Part shown: positions 1 through 14,436 of the stretch, in pieces | How the letters are laid out: the number at the start of each line of letters is the position of its first letter | Numbering within the stretch: the stretch's first letter is position 1 | Source of the DNA: Volutella citrinella | Taxonomy: Eukaryota; Ascomycota; Sordariomycetes; Hypocreales; Nectriaceae | Assembly (NCBI GenBank): GCA_034401135.1 | Contig: JAWZSP010000009.1 | Span: 1,674,001 to 1,738,000 of the forward strand | Reading direction: 5' to 3' | Length of the DNA stretch: 64,000 bases | Made by a program: the position numbers and the translations under genes | The notes under the pieces: generated by a model | The model's input: only the letters and a program-made list of their open reading frames with translations | Told to the model about the DNA's origin: nothing | Database searches by the model: none

Positions 1-3000
1 AATAAAATATTAATAATAATTTAAAAATTATATATTATTTTTATTATTATTTAAAAAAATAATTTATATAATAAAATTAATTAATAATTAATTTATTTAT
101 TAAATATTTTAAATATTAATAATAAAATTAAATAAAATAAAATTTATTATTAATATAATAATTAATAATATTTTAAAAAATTATTATAAATATATAAAAA
201 TTTAAAAATTTAAATTAAAATATAATTATAATAAAAATATAGCTTTAATAAAAATTTAATTAAAAAAAGATTTTTTTATAAAAAAATTTTTAAAAAATAA
301 ATTTATAAATATAATAATATATTATTATTATAAATAATTAAATAATTAAATTATTAAAATATTATTTATATTATTAAAAATTATAATATATAAAAAAGTA
401 TATTTTAATTATTAATTAATAATTTTTTAATTAATATAAAAATATTAATAATAAAATAATATTATAAATATTTAAATTTAATATTATTTAAATTAATTAA
501 ATAATTAAAAATTATTTAATATTTATTTAAAAATATTTAAAAATAATAAATTATTATAAATATATATTTATATATAATTAAATCTTATATATAAAATTTT
601 AATTATTTATAAAAATTATAATTTTTAAATTTTTAAATTAATAAAAATTAATTAAATAAAAAATAATTAAATATATAAAATTAGATATTTTTAATTAATA
701 TATATAATTAATTATATAATATTTATTATATTTTTATTAATATAAATTAATTTAAAAAATTTAATTATTTATTTAATAAAAACTATTAAATAAAATAATA
801 TTATTATTTATTAAGTTTATAAAATTTATATAAGTATTTAATAAATAATTAATAAAAAATTTATTATTTTAATTATATATAAAATATATAATTTATATAT
901 AAAAAAGTAAAATATTTTTATTTTAACTTTTTTTATTTTTTAAATATAAAATAAATAAAATATTTTTAAAATATCTTATAAAATAATAAATAATAAGTTA
1001 TATTAATAAAAATAAAAACTATATAAATATTTTTATTTTATTTATTTTTAAAAAAGATAATATTTTATAATTATATATAAATAATTAAAAGCATTATATA
1101 GTTATTATAAAAAATTAATATTTTTTATTATTTATTAATTAATAAATTATTAGACTGCTTTTTTATATAATATAAATATTTATAAATACTTTTTAAAATA
1201 CTTATTACTATATTTAAACTAAAAAAAGTAATTATAAAGAAAAATAGTATTTTAAATATAATATAATACTTTTGACTTTTATTAATATATTTATAACTTT
1301 TTAAATATATATATACTAATTACTTATTAAGGTATTTAATATATATAATATTATATATTTAAATAATATTATTATATATTTTTAAATAAAATAAAATATA
1401 TTAAGTATTTATATTAAGTCTTAAAAATCTATAAGTTATATATCTTTATATTAAATTATTAAAATACTTGTTTATTAATAAAATATAACTTTTTTTAATA
1501 ATTATATTATATAAAAAAATATAAAAATAGGCTTTTAACTTTATAATTATTTTTTAATACTAAGACTCTATATTTTTTATAAAAATAAAAATTAATATCT
1601 TAATTAAAATAATTATAAATATTCTTATTTAGTAATATAATATCTAATAGTACTTAATTATATACTTTCTATTTAAGTTACTAAAAATAAAAATAAATTA
1701 AATACTAATTAATAAAAGCTTTTAATAGTCTTAGGCCTTGATTAACTTAATAAAATATTAGTATTCTAAAAGACTTATAGATATAACTAAGTAAGATAAA
1801 TTAATAAAAGTACCTATTTAATACTAGTAATTTCCGCTTATATAAAAGTTATATATATCTAACTTACTACCTTTCTTTTATAAGCTAGTTATATATAAAA
1901 CTAATAGTTATAATACTTATTATAATTAATAATAAAAATATATTAATAGCCTTTTATATTAATTTAGGCAATTAGTAATAGTATAATACCTTATTTAAGC
2001 TAGTAAGATATATTTAAATTTACTAAAAACAAAGATTTAATCTTAGTTATTCTATTTACTAAAAAAGCTATACTTAAAATAGTGCAAAAAGTAGTAGATA
2101 AAGCTATTACTACTTTATTATAATAAACTATACCTACTTCCTAGACTAATATAAATATTAATAAAAAGGATATAAAGTTTATATAAATAAAGGAGATAAT
2201 AATACTCTTTTTTAAGTTCTTATAAAAGGCTATTAATAAAGAGAAGTTGCAGTCTATTAAGCTCTTAGAAATAAAGCTTATATTATAGCTCCTTATAACT
2301 TAACTTTATAATAATTATAATAGTATTAGTTTTATAATTAAGAAAGTATCTAACTATTATAAAAGCTTAAAAAAAGCACTTATTATTTTTATAAATAAGA
2401 GGTTATTTTAGTACTAGTTATAATAAAAAGATTAGTATAATAACTATAAGTAACTTATAATAATAATTATACTAATAATATTATAATAAAAAGGTAATAT
2501 AATTAAAAATAAAAAGCTTTTTAAAAACTGACTTATATAATAAAGTATTTATTAAGAATAAGCTTATAAAAAGAGCGATTATTAAAGTAATAGATAAAAA
2601 TAATATCAAGGTTATTAATTCAACCTAAGTAACTAGTATTATTAATTAATCTAATTATAATAATAAGCCTAAAGATAAGCTATTAGTAATACTATTTTAT
2701 ATCTTAATACTAGCTTTAAACTTATTAAAAAGATAGCTACTATTATTATTATCTAATTACTTATTAATTAAGAAAGTAACTAAGCTATTAGTATTATAAA
2801 AAATAATATCTTTTATTCATATTCTTATAAGCTTTATAATAGACTATTTTAAAACTATTTACACTTATTATAAACCTAGTACTAGTAGTATTACTATTAT
2901 AATTAAAGATATTAATACTAAGTTTATACTCTTAAAGGACTAAGTAGTGATATTTACTTTAAAAATAATTACTTTATTAACTATAATAGTATAAAACAGT

Positions 3001-5985
3001 TTTAATAATAAAGTTAATATTAAAAAAGTATTATTATAAATATATTTAAGTAAGAAAGTTAAAAAAGTTAATAAGAGCTAAAAGTAGCTATTAGTATTAA
3101 CTATTTAAAGTGGTATTTATTAACTTTATTTAAATTAGCTATATAAGGCGCTATTTTTAAGATATTAAGTACTAAGATAAATTATTAATTTAATAAAGTT
3201 TATATTTATAAAAAATAATATTCCTAAGCCTATATATAGATATAAAATTAACTATATATAAACTATATCTTAAAATATATACTTATATTTTTATTTTATT
3301 TTTATTATATAAATTAGTTATATAATATAATTATAAAGTTCTCCCTTTTAATAACTCTTATTAAAAACCTTGCTAAAATAATATAACTTAGTTCACTTAG
3401 TACTTATAGCTAGGGCTATATATACCTTTTTATACCCCTTTTTAACTACTCTTCTAGGTACTTATAAGCCCTCTTAATAGTAAATATAAGCTATTTATTT
3501 TTAGGCTAAATTATAATAGTATTATATAATATTTTTACTTTTACTTACTAATTCTAATTAATATAATAGATAAAAAAATAAATAAAAAATATAAGTATTA
3601 AGAGTATTAATTAGAAAGTAAATATTATAAGATTAATAATAAGAAATTTATATTAAAATACTATTTATTTTAAGAGTAAATAAAAAGTATATAAAAAATA
3701 TTATCTAGCTAATAAATAGTATATTTTAGTAGTTAAAAGTCTAAGAAAATAATAAGCTAGTTATATAAAAGGTATAAAAGAGGCTGTATATAAAGTATAA
3801 AGTATATTATAATTACTTTATACTAATATTTCTTTTAAAAACCCTTTTATTAATAGCGTATTATAATAATAATATTTAATATAAAAATAAACTATATTAT
3901 AAAACTATTTTTCTATTATATATATATATATATTAAGTAATATATCTAGCCTTAAAATTTTTAATAAGATTTTCTTTTTAATTTTTAAACTATTATTAAT
4001 TATATAATAAGTAAAGTAAATATATTATAAATATTACAAACTTTTAAAAAACTTATTAACTTTAATAATATAGTCTTATAAAAGAGAGCTGCTAGGAGTT
4101 ATATATAGCTCCTATAAAAGGCAGGGCAGCTATATAAAAAAGCCTTAACTTTTTAGTCTATTTAAAAATACCTTCCTTTCTTTCTCTTTTTTTTATTTTT
4201 TCTTACTTTTCTTAATACTATATTATAATAATAACACCTATACTTATATACTTATATATAACTTATATTAATACTAATTTTTTATTATAATATAGTTATA
4301 AAGCTATAAAGGAGTCTTTATCTCGACTAGCTTTATTATAGTAATATAAGCTTTTTTAAGAATTATAGCTTTTAGTAATATAAAGAGCTATTTACTTATT
4401 ATAGATAATATAAAGTTCTAAAAGCTTATAATAGGATATATAATTTATACTTAGTTTTTAAAAAAGTATTTTAATAGGTTATTTTTAATAATCTTAAGCT
4501 TTTATTTTAATATATTAAATATCTATTTAATAATAATCTAGATCCTTTTATAGTATAAGTTATATAATTCTTTCTTATTAACTAGCTTTATATTAATATT
4601 TTCCTAGTTATTAAGATAATAATAAATATTTATATAAGGTATAAGAATTCCTTTCTAGATCCTGAAGCCTGTATCTTTTAGTATAAACCTTTTTTATAAA
4701 ATTTTTAACTTTTTTACTAAAGCGGCCTAAGTAAGTAATAAATTATAAAAATAACCTTCTGCCCTAGCTAAGATATATAAAAAGGAACTATTAGTTTATA
4801 TAATTATAAGTATATTTTAAATTATTTAGCTTATATAACTCTAAAAGTTATTTTTTTATTACTTAAGAAAATATACTATAATATATATACTATTAATAAT
4901 ATTAATATAGCTTATAAAAGCCTTTATTTTAGAGTTTAATATTATATCTTTTATAATAAAGCTCTTATTTAATTACTTAATAAAGACTATATATAGCTTT
5001 ATTATACTTTTAAGTATATACCTAAAAGTCTTTAATATAGATAACTAACTAACTTTAAAAAAATATACTATTACTTATTATAATAACCTATAAGTATAAA
5101 TAAAAAAGAAGATTATAATTTTATACTTAAACTATTAATATTATAACTCTTATATCTTAATATTTTCTTTAAGCTAATTATGTAACTAATAGAAAGTATA
5201 CTTATTTATTTTAAATAGTTTTATAAAGTGCGTTTCTAATCCTTTAAGTAGTTTTAATATATAAATATTAGTTATAAAAGAGCTGCCTAAGTTAATAATA
5301 TATCTATTACTTTTATTAATATATATTATATATTAATTATATAAATATATTATTACTACTTATATTATAAATATTATTAGGTTAAAGCAAAGGTCCTTGT
5401 TATTAATCTTATTATAAGGCTTATTATTTTACTATTTCTTACACTATTACTTACTATAGTTATATTATAATAATAAAATAGATATAACTAAAATATTAGT
5501 ATTTTTACTTTAAGCTAGAATACTATTATAGTAGAATTCAAACTCTAAGACCTAGTTTCCTAACTTTAAGAAGTATAATTACTAAATAATTATTATTAAT
5601 TAAAGAAAATACTAAAAAGTATATTATTAAATTTATATAACTTAAGTAATCTAGAATACTAGTATTTTAATAGAGAAATAGTACCTTTTTAAGTATAGTT
5701 TAATAGATTAATTTATTTCCTAATTTATAAGATATTTAGAATACTAGTATTTTATTAAGCCGATCAGGGCCTTAAAGGCTTTAAAATACTAAAGCTATTA
5801 CTTATAAAAATTATTAAAATAATTTACTTTATTTATATATTATAATATATCTTTCAGACTTTAATAAAAGATTTTTAAAAAAAAAGCTAATTAAATAAGT
5901 ATATTAATTATATAAAATTAAAATAATTAAGTAGTAATATATATATAATTTAGTATCACAGTGTTCTGTCTCTGATTTATATAAT
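1..5985. repeat. RIP-saturated AT-rich DNA, old repeat relics
   Basis: This stretch is almost pure A/T at its left end: positions 1-241 contain no G or C, and the first kilobase has only a handful. From about 1,700 to 5,900 more G and C survive, nearly always in contexts RIP does not attack (CT, CC, AG, GG), while CpA and TpG are almost missing. That dinucleotide pattern is the known signature of repeat-induced point mutation. No intact reading frame exists on either strand. I could not assign this part to a transposon family. Its composition fits ancient transposon copies, and a pericentromeric or other heterochromatic location is possible but not shown by the sequence. Confidence 0.85.
4563..5900 (+). 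other. Degenerate coding-like stretch in RIP DNA, unidentified
   Basis: Between roughly 4,563 and 5,900 the plus strand can be read as a protein-like frame in which stops are TAA or TAG at positions where RIP would change CAA, CGA or TGG. The translation is Leu/Ile/Phe rich, as expected after C-to-T decay, with patches of ordinary residues, for example around 4,670-4,780. It may be a decayed transposon protein. I do not recognise RT, integrase, DDE or tyrosine-recombinase motifs in it, so no function is proposed. Confidence 0.25.
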
Positions 5986-5989
5986 ATAG

Positions 5990-7598
5990 CTCTAAAATAA
6001 TACTTCAATATTTATATATTTTAAAGTTTAAATTTTTTTATAAGATATTATATTAAAATAAATAATCTAATAAATAACTTATTAAAAAGGCTAAATAATA
6101 TTAAAAGTTAACTTATTAAGTTTAGTTTATAAATTAAATTATATTAAAATATATTATTAAATTTATAATAAATAATTATAAATGAAAAAAATAAAAATAT
6201 TTATTTAAATAATTAAAATTAATCCAATTAAATTATTTTAAATTTAAAAATTAAAAGTATTTTTATTTTTATAATATAGCTTTTTAAATAAGCTTTTATA
6301 ATATCTTATAATTATAAAAAACTATAAAAAAGATATAAAAGAAATTAATATAAAGTAGTATATATAATATTAATATTATAAAATAATATTTAAAAAGAAT
6401 ATATTAAGAATTTAAAAAAACTAAGATTATTATTTTAAATAAATATATTTTATATTTTATTATAAAAAAACTTATAATAAGTAAAATAGTATTTTTAATA
6501 TAATTATTTTATAAATTAAAAATATTAATTTAAAACTATAAATTATTAATTTAAAATACATAGTTTATATAAAAATACTATATATTAAGATTAAAAAAAA
6601 AGTAACTAAATTAATTAAAATATTATTTAATTTTTTTAAAAACAGACTTATAATTCTAAAAAAAAAGATCTTTATAATAAAAATATTTTATTAATTTTAT
6701 AAAGATTTTATTAAATTAACTTTTTTAAAAATATCTAATAATATATAAAGACTTATAACTTATACTAAGATATATATATAATAAAATATTAAATATATAA
6801 TAAATTATAAGTATTATTATTATTATTATATTTTTTTAAAAAGTTTAATATAGATTTTATTATTAAAGTATTTTAAAATATATAATTAAATAATAAATTA
6901 ATAAATATAATCTTAATAATTATTTATAAAATAATTAAATATACACTATTTATTTTAATAATAAAATAGCTTAATATTATATAATTAATACATACTTTTA
7001 TAAGTACTTTAAATATAAATATAAGATTTTAAAAAGAATTATTAATAATAAAAATAAGCTTTTTATAAATTAATTTTAAATTAATTAAATAATAAAATAA
7101 GTTATTAAATACTAGCTATTTATAATATACTATTTATAATAAATAAATATATAAAAGAATTAAATTAAATATTTAAAAAAGTATTTATAAATATATATTA
7201 AAAACTTTTATAATACTAAATAATATATTGTTAAAAACTAAAGTTTATATATAATAATAATAAATATAGTATTATTAATATATTTTTAATTAAAATATTT
7301 ATAAATTAAGATTTATATATTATAAAATATTTATTATATATATTAAAAATAGAAGTTAAAAATATATAAAAATATAAAAAATAAATTATAAAAATATAAT
7401 AAAAAATTATATAATATCAATAAATAGTTATAAAAATATAAGCTAAGTATTATAATAAATATTATTAAAAATAAGTATATATAAAAAGCTAAATAATTAA
7501 TCTTAATATATAAAACTTTTATTTTAAATATAATAAATTAATATTATATTTTATATATATAAAGATTATTAAGTAATATAATAAGTAAGCTTATTAAT
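5990..7598 (+). mobile_element. RIP-decayed family A chromovirus, 5' part of split copy
   Basis: This segment aligns by eye with 60,270-61,955 in the right-hand block, in the same orientation. Shared landmarks include the stretch at 6,460-6,560 against 60,770-60,880 and the integrase D-F-I region at 6,847-6,861 against 61,214-61,228. It therefore covers the RNase H to integrase part of a Ty3/gypsy chromovirus. It carries fewer surviving G and C than the right-hand copy, so it is more heavily mutated. Similarity stops at about 7,598, where the LTR of family B begins, and resumes after 14,437, which suggests that B inserted into this copy. Confidence 0.7.
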
Positions 7599-7885
7599 TA
7601 TAATATCTAATATTAAGCTCTATTTTAGTTATAAAGCGCTGCTTAGCTTATTAATAAATATTAATAAATATTAATAAAGCTAAATATAAAAAGTAAAATA
7701 ATACTATTATTAATATATATACTTTAAGAAGTATTATAATATATAATATTATAAAAAAAGCTTACTAAGAGCTTAAGTAAGTTTTAATTACTTATTATTT
7801 TAAAATCTTATAATTATTATTTTTTATAAAACTATATAATTTAATTTATATATTATTTATATATAATATACTTTATAATAATAAT
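7599..7885 (+). repeat. 5' LTR of family B element
   Basis: This direct repeat matches 14,152-14,436 and, in inverse orientation, 55,851-56,118. All three copies contain the core near 7,606-7,640 (AATATTAAG then TCTATTTTA) and end in ACTTTATAATAAT. The left edge coincides with the end of similarity to family A. Exact termini cannot be fixed because RIP would have changed terminal TG/CA to TA. Confidence 0.7.
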
Positions 7886-10800
7886 TCTAAAGCTTTTTTA
7901 TAGCTTTTTAAGAATATAATAATATTAAGTAAAAGAAATATATTAATTAATTATTTAATAAAAAAGTAAGTTTTCTTAGATCTTTGTTAAAATAATAGTT
8001 TTATATCTTTTAATTAAATTACTTAATTATTTTTTTATTAAATTTAAAAATTAATATACTTTAAGTTATTTATATTATAAAGTATAAAGTTAAAAAAAGG
8101 CTATTTAAAGATTAAAATAAAATTAAAAAATAAAAGGTTTAATATAAATATATAGCTTTCTGAATATAATTTAATTATAAAAAAATAAAATAGTTTTTAA
8201 TAATAACTAAAAGATTTATAAAAGATTTAGTATTTTTAAATTAAGACTTAATTTTAAAAATAAAATAAGCTAAGTATTTATTAATACTTATTTTAAAAAA
8301 TATTAAATTTTAAAATTCTTTTTTTTTAAAAAAAATTAATATTAAATTATTAAAATTTAAAATCTTAATTATTTTATTAATTATTTAAATATAATAATAT
8401 TAATTATTAAGCTTATAATATACTTTTTAAAACTTTTTTAAATTTAAAAAAAATAAATATAAAATACTATTAATTTTATAATATTTAAATAAAAATTATT
8501 AAGCTATTTTTAAAAAAATTAAAATATTATTTAAATTTAATTAGAAACTTTAATTTAAGAATTTTTAATATTAAGATCTTAATTAAGTTTTAATTAAAAA
8601 ATATTAAATAAGAAGTAAATTAAATTTTTTAAGAATTTTATTATTTTTTAAATTTTATTAAATAATAATTAAAATATAATTAAAATAAATAAAAATAAAA
8701 AATTATATTTTTAAATATATTATAAAGCCTATTTTAAAATAAATTAATTAAAATAGATATAGATTTTTATTAAAAAGCTTTTATATAAAAAATAAAAATA
8801 ATTTAATTTTTTTATAAAATACTTAATTTTAAAAAATAAATTAAAAAAAAGTTTTAAATTATTATTTTTTTAAAAAATAAAATAATAAGAAATTTAATAA
8901 TTTTTAATAAATTAAACTTTTTTATATTTATTAATAAATAAATTTTAAAAATAATATTATAAATTAAAATAATATTTTATTATTAAAATAATTTAATTAT
9001 ATTATTATAAAACTTTTTTAAAAAAAATATTAAATTAATTATTTAATTTTAAAAACTTAAAGCTATTATAATTAATTTTATAATTTTTAACTTAAGCTTA
9101 ATATATATATATATTTATTAATTAATAATTATAATAATAATAATATTATTAAATATTAAGAAAATAAATAATATAATTAATAAAAGTATTATTATTTATA
9201 TAAATCTCTAAAAGCTATATAAAAGGGCTTTAATCTTTATAAATATAAATTAAATAATCTTAAAAATAAGTAATACTTAAATTATATATATATTTTTTAT
9301 TTATTTAAAAAAATTATTTATTAAATAACTTTTTTAATAATAAGGACTTAAAAAAACCTTAATATCTATTTATTTTCTTTTAAATATTATTATTTAAATT
9401 AATAGTCTTAATTAATATTTAAAAAAAATAGTAATAGCTTAAGTAAAAATAAAACTAAATTTATATTAAAAATATTTAAAAGTTTTAATAAATTTATTAA
9501 ATAATAAAATAAGTATATAATATCTATATACTAAAAATAAACTATTTATAAAAATATCAAAATTATAAACTTATTAATATATTTAAAAAATCTTTATTAA
9601 CTTAAAAAGTATATAATAATAATTCTTTTTTAAAAAAAAGTATAATAAAAGTCTTATTATATAATAAGTAGGGTTATATAATTAATATTATATTAAAAAA
9701 GTTATTATTTTTTAAATTAATTAACTTATTTTTATAAAAAGAATTTAATATATTTTATTAATATCTAATTAATAATCTAATAAATAAATATATTTAGTAT
9801 TTAAAAAGCTAAATTATAGTTTTTTAATTCTTTTTTTTTTAAATTAAATAGGTCTTTTTATTTATATATAAATAACTAAGAACGAAATAAAATAATAATT
9901 AAAAATTATAAATTATATTTAGAATTATTACTTTTTTAATAAATTAAATATTAAGAATATATATTATTAAATTTAAAATAAACTAAATAATAAATAAAAG
10001 ATAGTATTATAAGCTTATTATAAGTATTTTAAATATATTATTAAATTATTAAAATTTATAAATACTTTAATTATTTTTAAAACTAAATTATTAAGTTTTA
10101 AAAGACTTTTTATATAAAGTTTATATTATATTTATATTAAGTTAATTAGAAAATTATAAATTCTATATAAAAGCCTTTTAATATATAATAAAATAATTTA
10201 TAATAATAAAGCTATATATAGTACTTAATAAATATTATTTTTATTAATTAAAATTTTTTTTTTTAAATTTATTATATTAATAATAAAAATATTTATAAAT
10301 TTTAAAAAAATTAAAAAAATTATTTTATAATTAAAACTTAAGATTAATTAAATAATCTAAATATTTTTAAGTTTTTATAATTTTTATAAAAGATTTATAT
10401 AAAATTATTTTTTAATAATAGCTTTTTTATTAAATTTTTTAAAAAAATTTATTAAAAATTAAAAAAAAAAAATATTTATAAATAAATAATAAAATATTTT
10501 TAAAAAATTTATAAACTTTTTTAAAAAATATTAATATTATATTATTTAAAATTAAAAAAGTCTATATAATTAAAAACTAATATTTTATATTTTATAATAT
10601 TAAATATTATTTTTTAATAAAATTTTTTTTTTAATACTTTATTATATTTTAATTATAAAATTTTTAAAAAATTAAATTAAATTATAATATTTTAAATAAA
10701 AGAATATTTATAATTATAAAATTATTTATAAATTAATAATATTATTTTAAAAAACTAATAAAATTTATTACAATTTTTAATAATTATTAAAATATATATT

Positions 10801-13800
10801 TTTTTATAAAAAAAAGTATTTAAATTATTAATAAGTTTAATATTATATTATATTTATAATATATAATTTTATAATTAAGTATTAATTAAATAAAATAAAT
10901 CTTATTAATAAATTATTTTAAAAATTAATTTATAAAAAAATAAATATTTTTATAATAACTTAATAAATTAAATAATTATTAAAATTAATTTATTTAAAAA
11001 GAATATTAATAAATATTAAAGGTTAGTTTTATATAAATAATATAAAATTATAATAAGGCTATTTTTAAAAACTATATTATATAATTAAATTAAATAAAAG
11101 AGAAGTTTAAAATACTATTTAAACTTATTTAAAAAACATATAAAAAAAGTCTTAATTAATTAAATAAATTATTAAAAATAAAAAAGTCTTAATAATTTTA
11201 ATAAAAATAATTAAAATATTATAATCTTATAATTTTATAATAAATACTTATTAAAATCTTATTATTAAGCAAAATATTATAAAAAACCTTATAAATAATA
11301 TATTATTAAAAATTTATTATATTTTTAATAAAAATTATATATACTAAATAATATTTTATTATAAAATAAATTCCTAAAGTTATATTATAAGTATTTAATA
11401 ATAAATTATTTTAAAATTAATTAAATATTTAAAGTATTTTAATAAAAACTATATTAAAAATATATAAAAGATTTTATAATATAATAAATTAGTCCTTCTT
11501 TAATATATTTAAAAATAATATTAAAAAGATATAAATTATATAATAAACTTAAAACTTTTTTAATATTTAATTGATTATAATTTAAATTATTAATAAACTT
11601 TATTATAAAATTATTACTTTTAATTATTAAGTAAAATAAAGTTAATATAATATTAATTATTATAAATTATTATATAAAGTAGATTTAATACTTAGCTATA
11701 TTTAAATTTATTATAAAGTTTATAAAGTTATTTTATAATAGTATTAACTTTATTTTTAGCTTATTAAATAATATAATATTAAATAAAAGTTTATTATATA
11801 TAAATAACTTTAAATAAGCTATTTATATATAAATATTAATAAAAAAAGGACTTTTAATAATATTTTATTTATAAAATTATAAGTAAATAGAGTACTTTAA
11901 TTAGACTTTAAAATATTATTTATATATATATATTTATAAAAAAATTATTTAAAAGCTTAGCTAAATCTTTTATAATAAGTATAAAATATTTACTATAATA
12001 TTTAAAATATAATAATAAGTTTATTATTACTAAAAGCTCTTATAAAATACTTACTAAATATATATTTAGGTTTTAAAAATAGTTTTATTAAAAAAAGATA
12101 TTTAAAATAAATATAAAATTAATAAAGTTATAATAAGCTAAAAAAGAGCTTAAAACTTATTAAAAAAATATAATAAAATAATATATAAGAATTATAAGTT
12201 ATAAGTATAAAAAGTATAGTTTTAAAAAGGACAATTTATATTATTTTTATTAAATAATTTAAAATTCTTTAAATAATAAAAAACTAATATTATATTATAT
12301 TAAGCCTTTTTAAATTCTAAGAAAGATTAATATAAAAGCTTATTAATAAGCTTTATTAACTTAATAAGGTTATATTTATTATATTTATTATATAAACTTA
12401 TTAAAGACTTAATAATACTATAAAAAAGTATTTAATAAAAATATATTAATATTTAGTTTAAAAAATTTTAAAAAATATTAAATTTTAAAATAATAAAAAA
12501 TATAAAAAATATAAAAATAAATAGTTTTATTTTATTAAGTAATTTAAAATAGTTTATAAAATTTAATTAATAAATTTTTAAAAAAAATATAAAAAATACT
12601 AAAAAAGTAATTATAAAATATTATAAAATAAAATAAAAAAGCTATAAAAAGTAAATAAAATAAAAATAAAAAATTAATAAACTTTTATAATTAACTTATA
12701 AAAACCTATTTATTAAATTCTAAAATAAAAAAACTATTTAAAAATTATTATAATATATTATTAAACTCTTAATAATTTTAAATCTTTTTTATATTATTAA
12801 TACTATCTAAGATTAAAAACTTTAATATTATAATTATTTATATATAATATTAAGTTTATAATAAATTAATATAAAGAGTTTAAAAAAGTACTTAAAAAGT
12901 TTTAAAAAATATTTAATAATTTAAAAATATTATAAGAAGCTTATTTATATAATAAGCTTAGTAGTTATTTTTTTAAATTATAAACTTATTTTAAAATATA
13001 TCTAAGAGTTAAATAAAATACTAAATAATATTAAAGTATATTATATAAAAGCTTTATATTTATAACCTTATAATATAATTAATAAAAATATAAGTAATTT
13101 AAGTAGCTTATAAAAAGGTACTTTTATATAAAAAAGTATTTATATTTTAATAATAACTTGAAAATTAGAAATTAAGCTTAATATTATATAATTAAAGATT
13201 TTTTAAAAAATAAAAGTATTTTAATTATTAATATAAATTATTTTTATTAATATATTATAATAGGTATTATTAAGTAAGTAATTATAATTATTATATATTT
13301 TTTAATATAAAGTTAATAAAAATAAAATACTTAAGTTAAAAAAGTTTATAAAGTTCTTAAGCTTTTAAATATAATAAATAATTATAAACTTAAGATTAAA
13401 ACCCTTATATTTATTTTATAAAGCTTTATAAATACTAATAATACTTAAGATCTTAAAAAATTTATAATTAATAATATATATTTTTTATATTTAAAAAAAT
13501 ATATAATAAATATTAATTAAAATAATTATAAAGTTAATTAAATTAAAATTAAAAAAAACCTTTTATAAAAACCTTAAGAACTTAAAAAAAGTTAATATAA
13601 TTAAGAATTATAATAAAGTTAATAATATTATTATTTATTCTATTAAAAAGCTTAAAAATATTAAAAAATTAAATAAACCTAAAATAATAAAACTTATAAA
13701 TAGTAAATTTTATTACTATATTTATAATATAAATAATAACTAGTAGTAATATTAAAAAGTATAAAATCAAAATATAATAATTAAAATCTATTATAAATTA

Positions 13801-14140
13801 ACTTAAATATATAAGTAATTATAATACTTAATAATACTAAGATATTTTATATATTATATAAAAAATATTAAAATAAAAATAAAATAAGTAATTAAAACTA
13901 TAAGAAAAGTAAAAAAATATTTAAAAAAGTAATATAAAAAGTATATATCCTAAAAGTAGCTAAATAAAATAAAAGCTTTTTTTATATATTTTAAAAAATA
14001 TAATTACTAATTATAAGAATCATTATTTAATTTATTTTAATATAATAAAAATAAAATATAATTAGTAGTAATTTATTATTAAATTATAATAAAGCTAATA
14101 GTTATATTTTATAAACTTTAGTATTAAAAATAATATTATA

Positions 14141-14436
14141 AAAAGAGGGATAAATTATTATATAATTAATATTAAGGTCTATTTTAATTATAAAGTATTA
14201 CTTAGCTTACTAATAAAGGCTAATAGAGCTAAGTATAAAAAGTAAAGTAATACTATTATTAGTATATATATTTTAAAAAGTATTATAATATATAATATTA
14301 TAAAAAAAGCTTATTAAAATATTAAGTAAACTTTAGTTATTTTTTATTATAAAATTATATTATTACTTCTTTTTTTATAAATCTATATAGCTTAATCTAT
14401 ATATTATATATATATTATTTACTTTATAATAATATA
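14141..14436 (+). repeat. Polypurine tract and 3' LTR of family B element
   Basis: The purine tract AAAAGAGGGA at 14,141-14,150 is followed by the second copy of the ~280 bp LTR. The inverted relative at 55,851-56,130 keeps the same arrangement (purine run, then LTR), which supports the assignment of tract and orientation. Confidence 0.65.

Larger units (their letters stand above)
7599..14436 (+). mobile_element. RIP-decayed LTR retrotransposon, family B
   Basis: Two direct repeats of about 280 bp (7,599-7,885 and about 14,152-14,436) bound a 6.8-kb unit. A purine run at 14,141-14,150 (AAAAGAGGGA) lies immediately upstream of the right repeat, as a polypurine tract should for a plus-strand element. 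The interior is too degraded to recognise protein motifs, so gypsy versus copia cannot be decided. Two other pieces of the family are in the window: 9,030-11,620 matches 18,960-20,310 with an internal deletion, and 13,330-14,436 matches the reverse complement of 55,851-57,000. Size, LTR length and polypurine tract position are normal for a fungal LTR element. Confidence 0.72.

Noticed and set aside
4563..5900. A Starship captain (tyrosine recombinase) relic
   Set aside because: I looked for the conserved recombinase residues but could not place them with any confidence.
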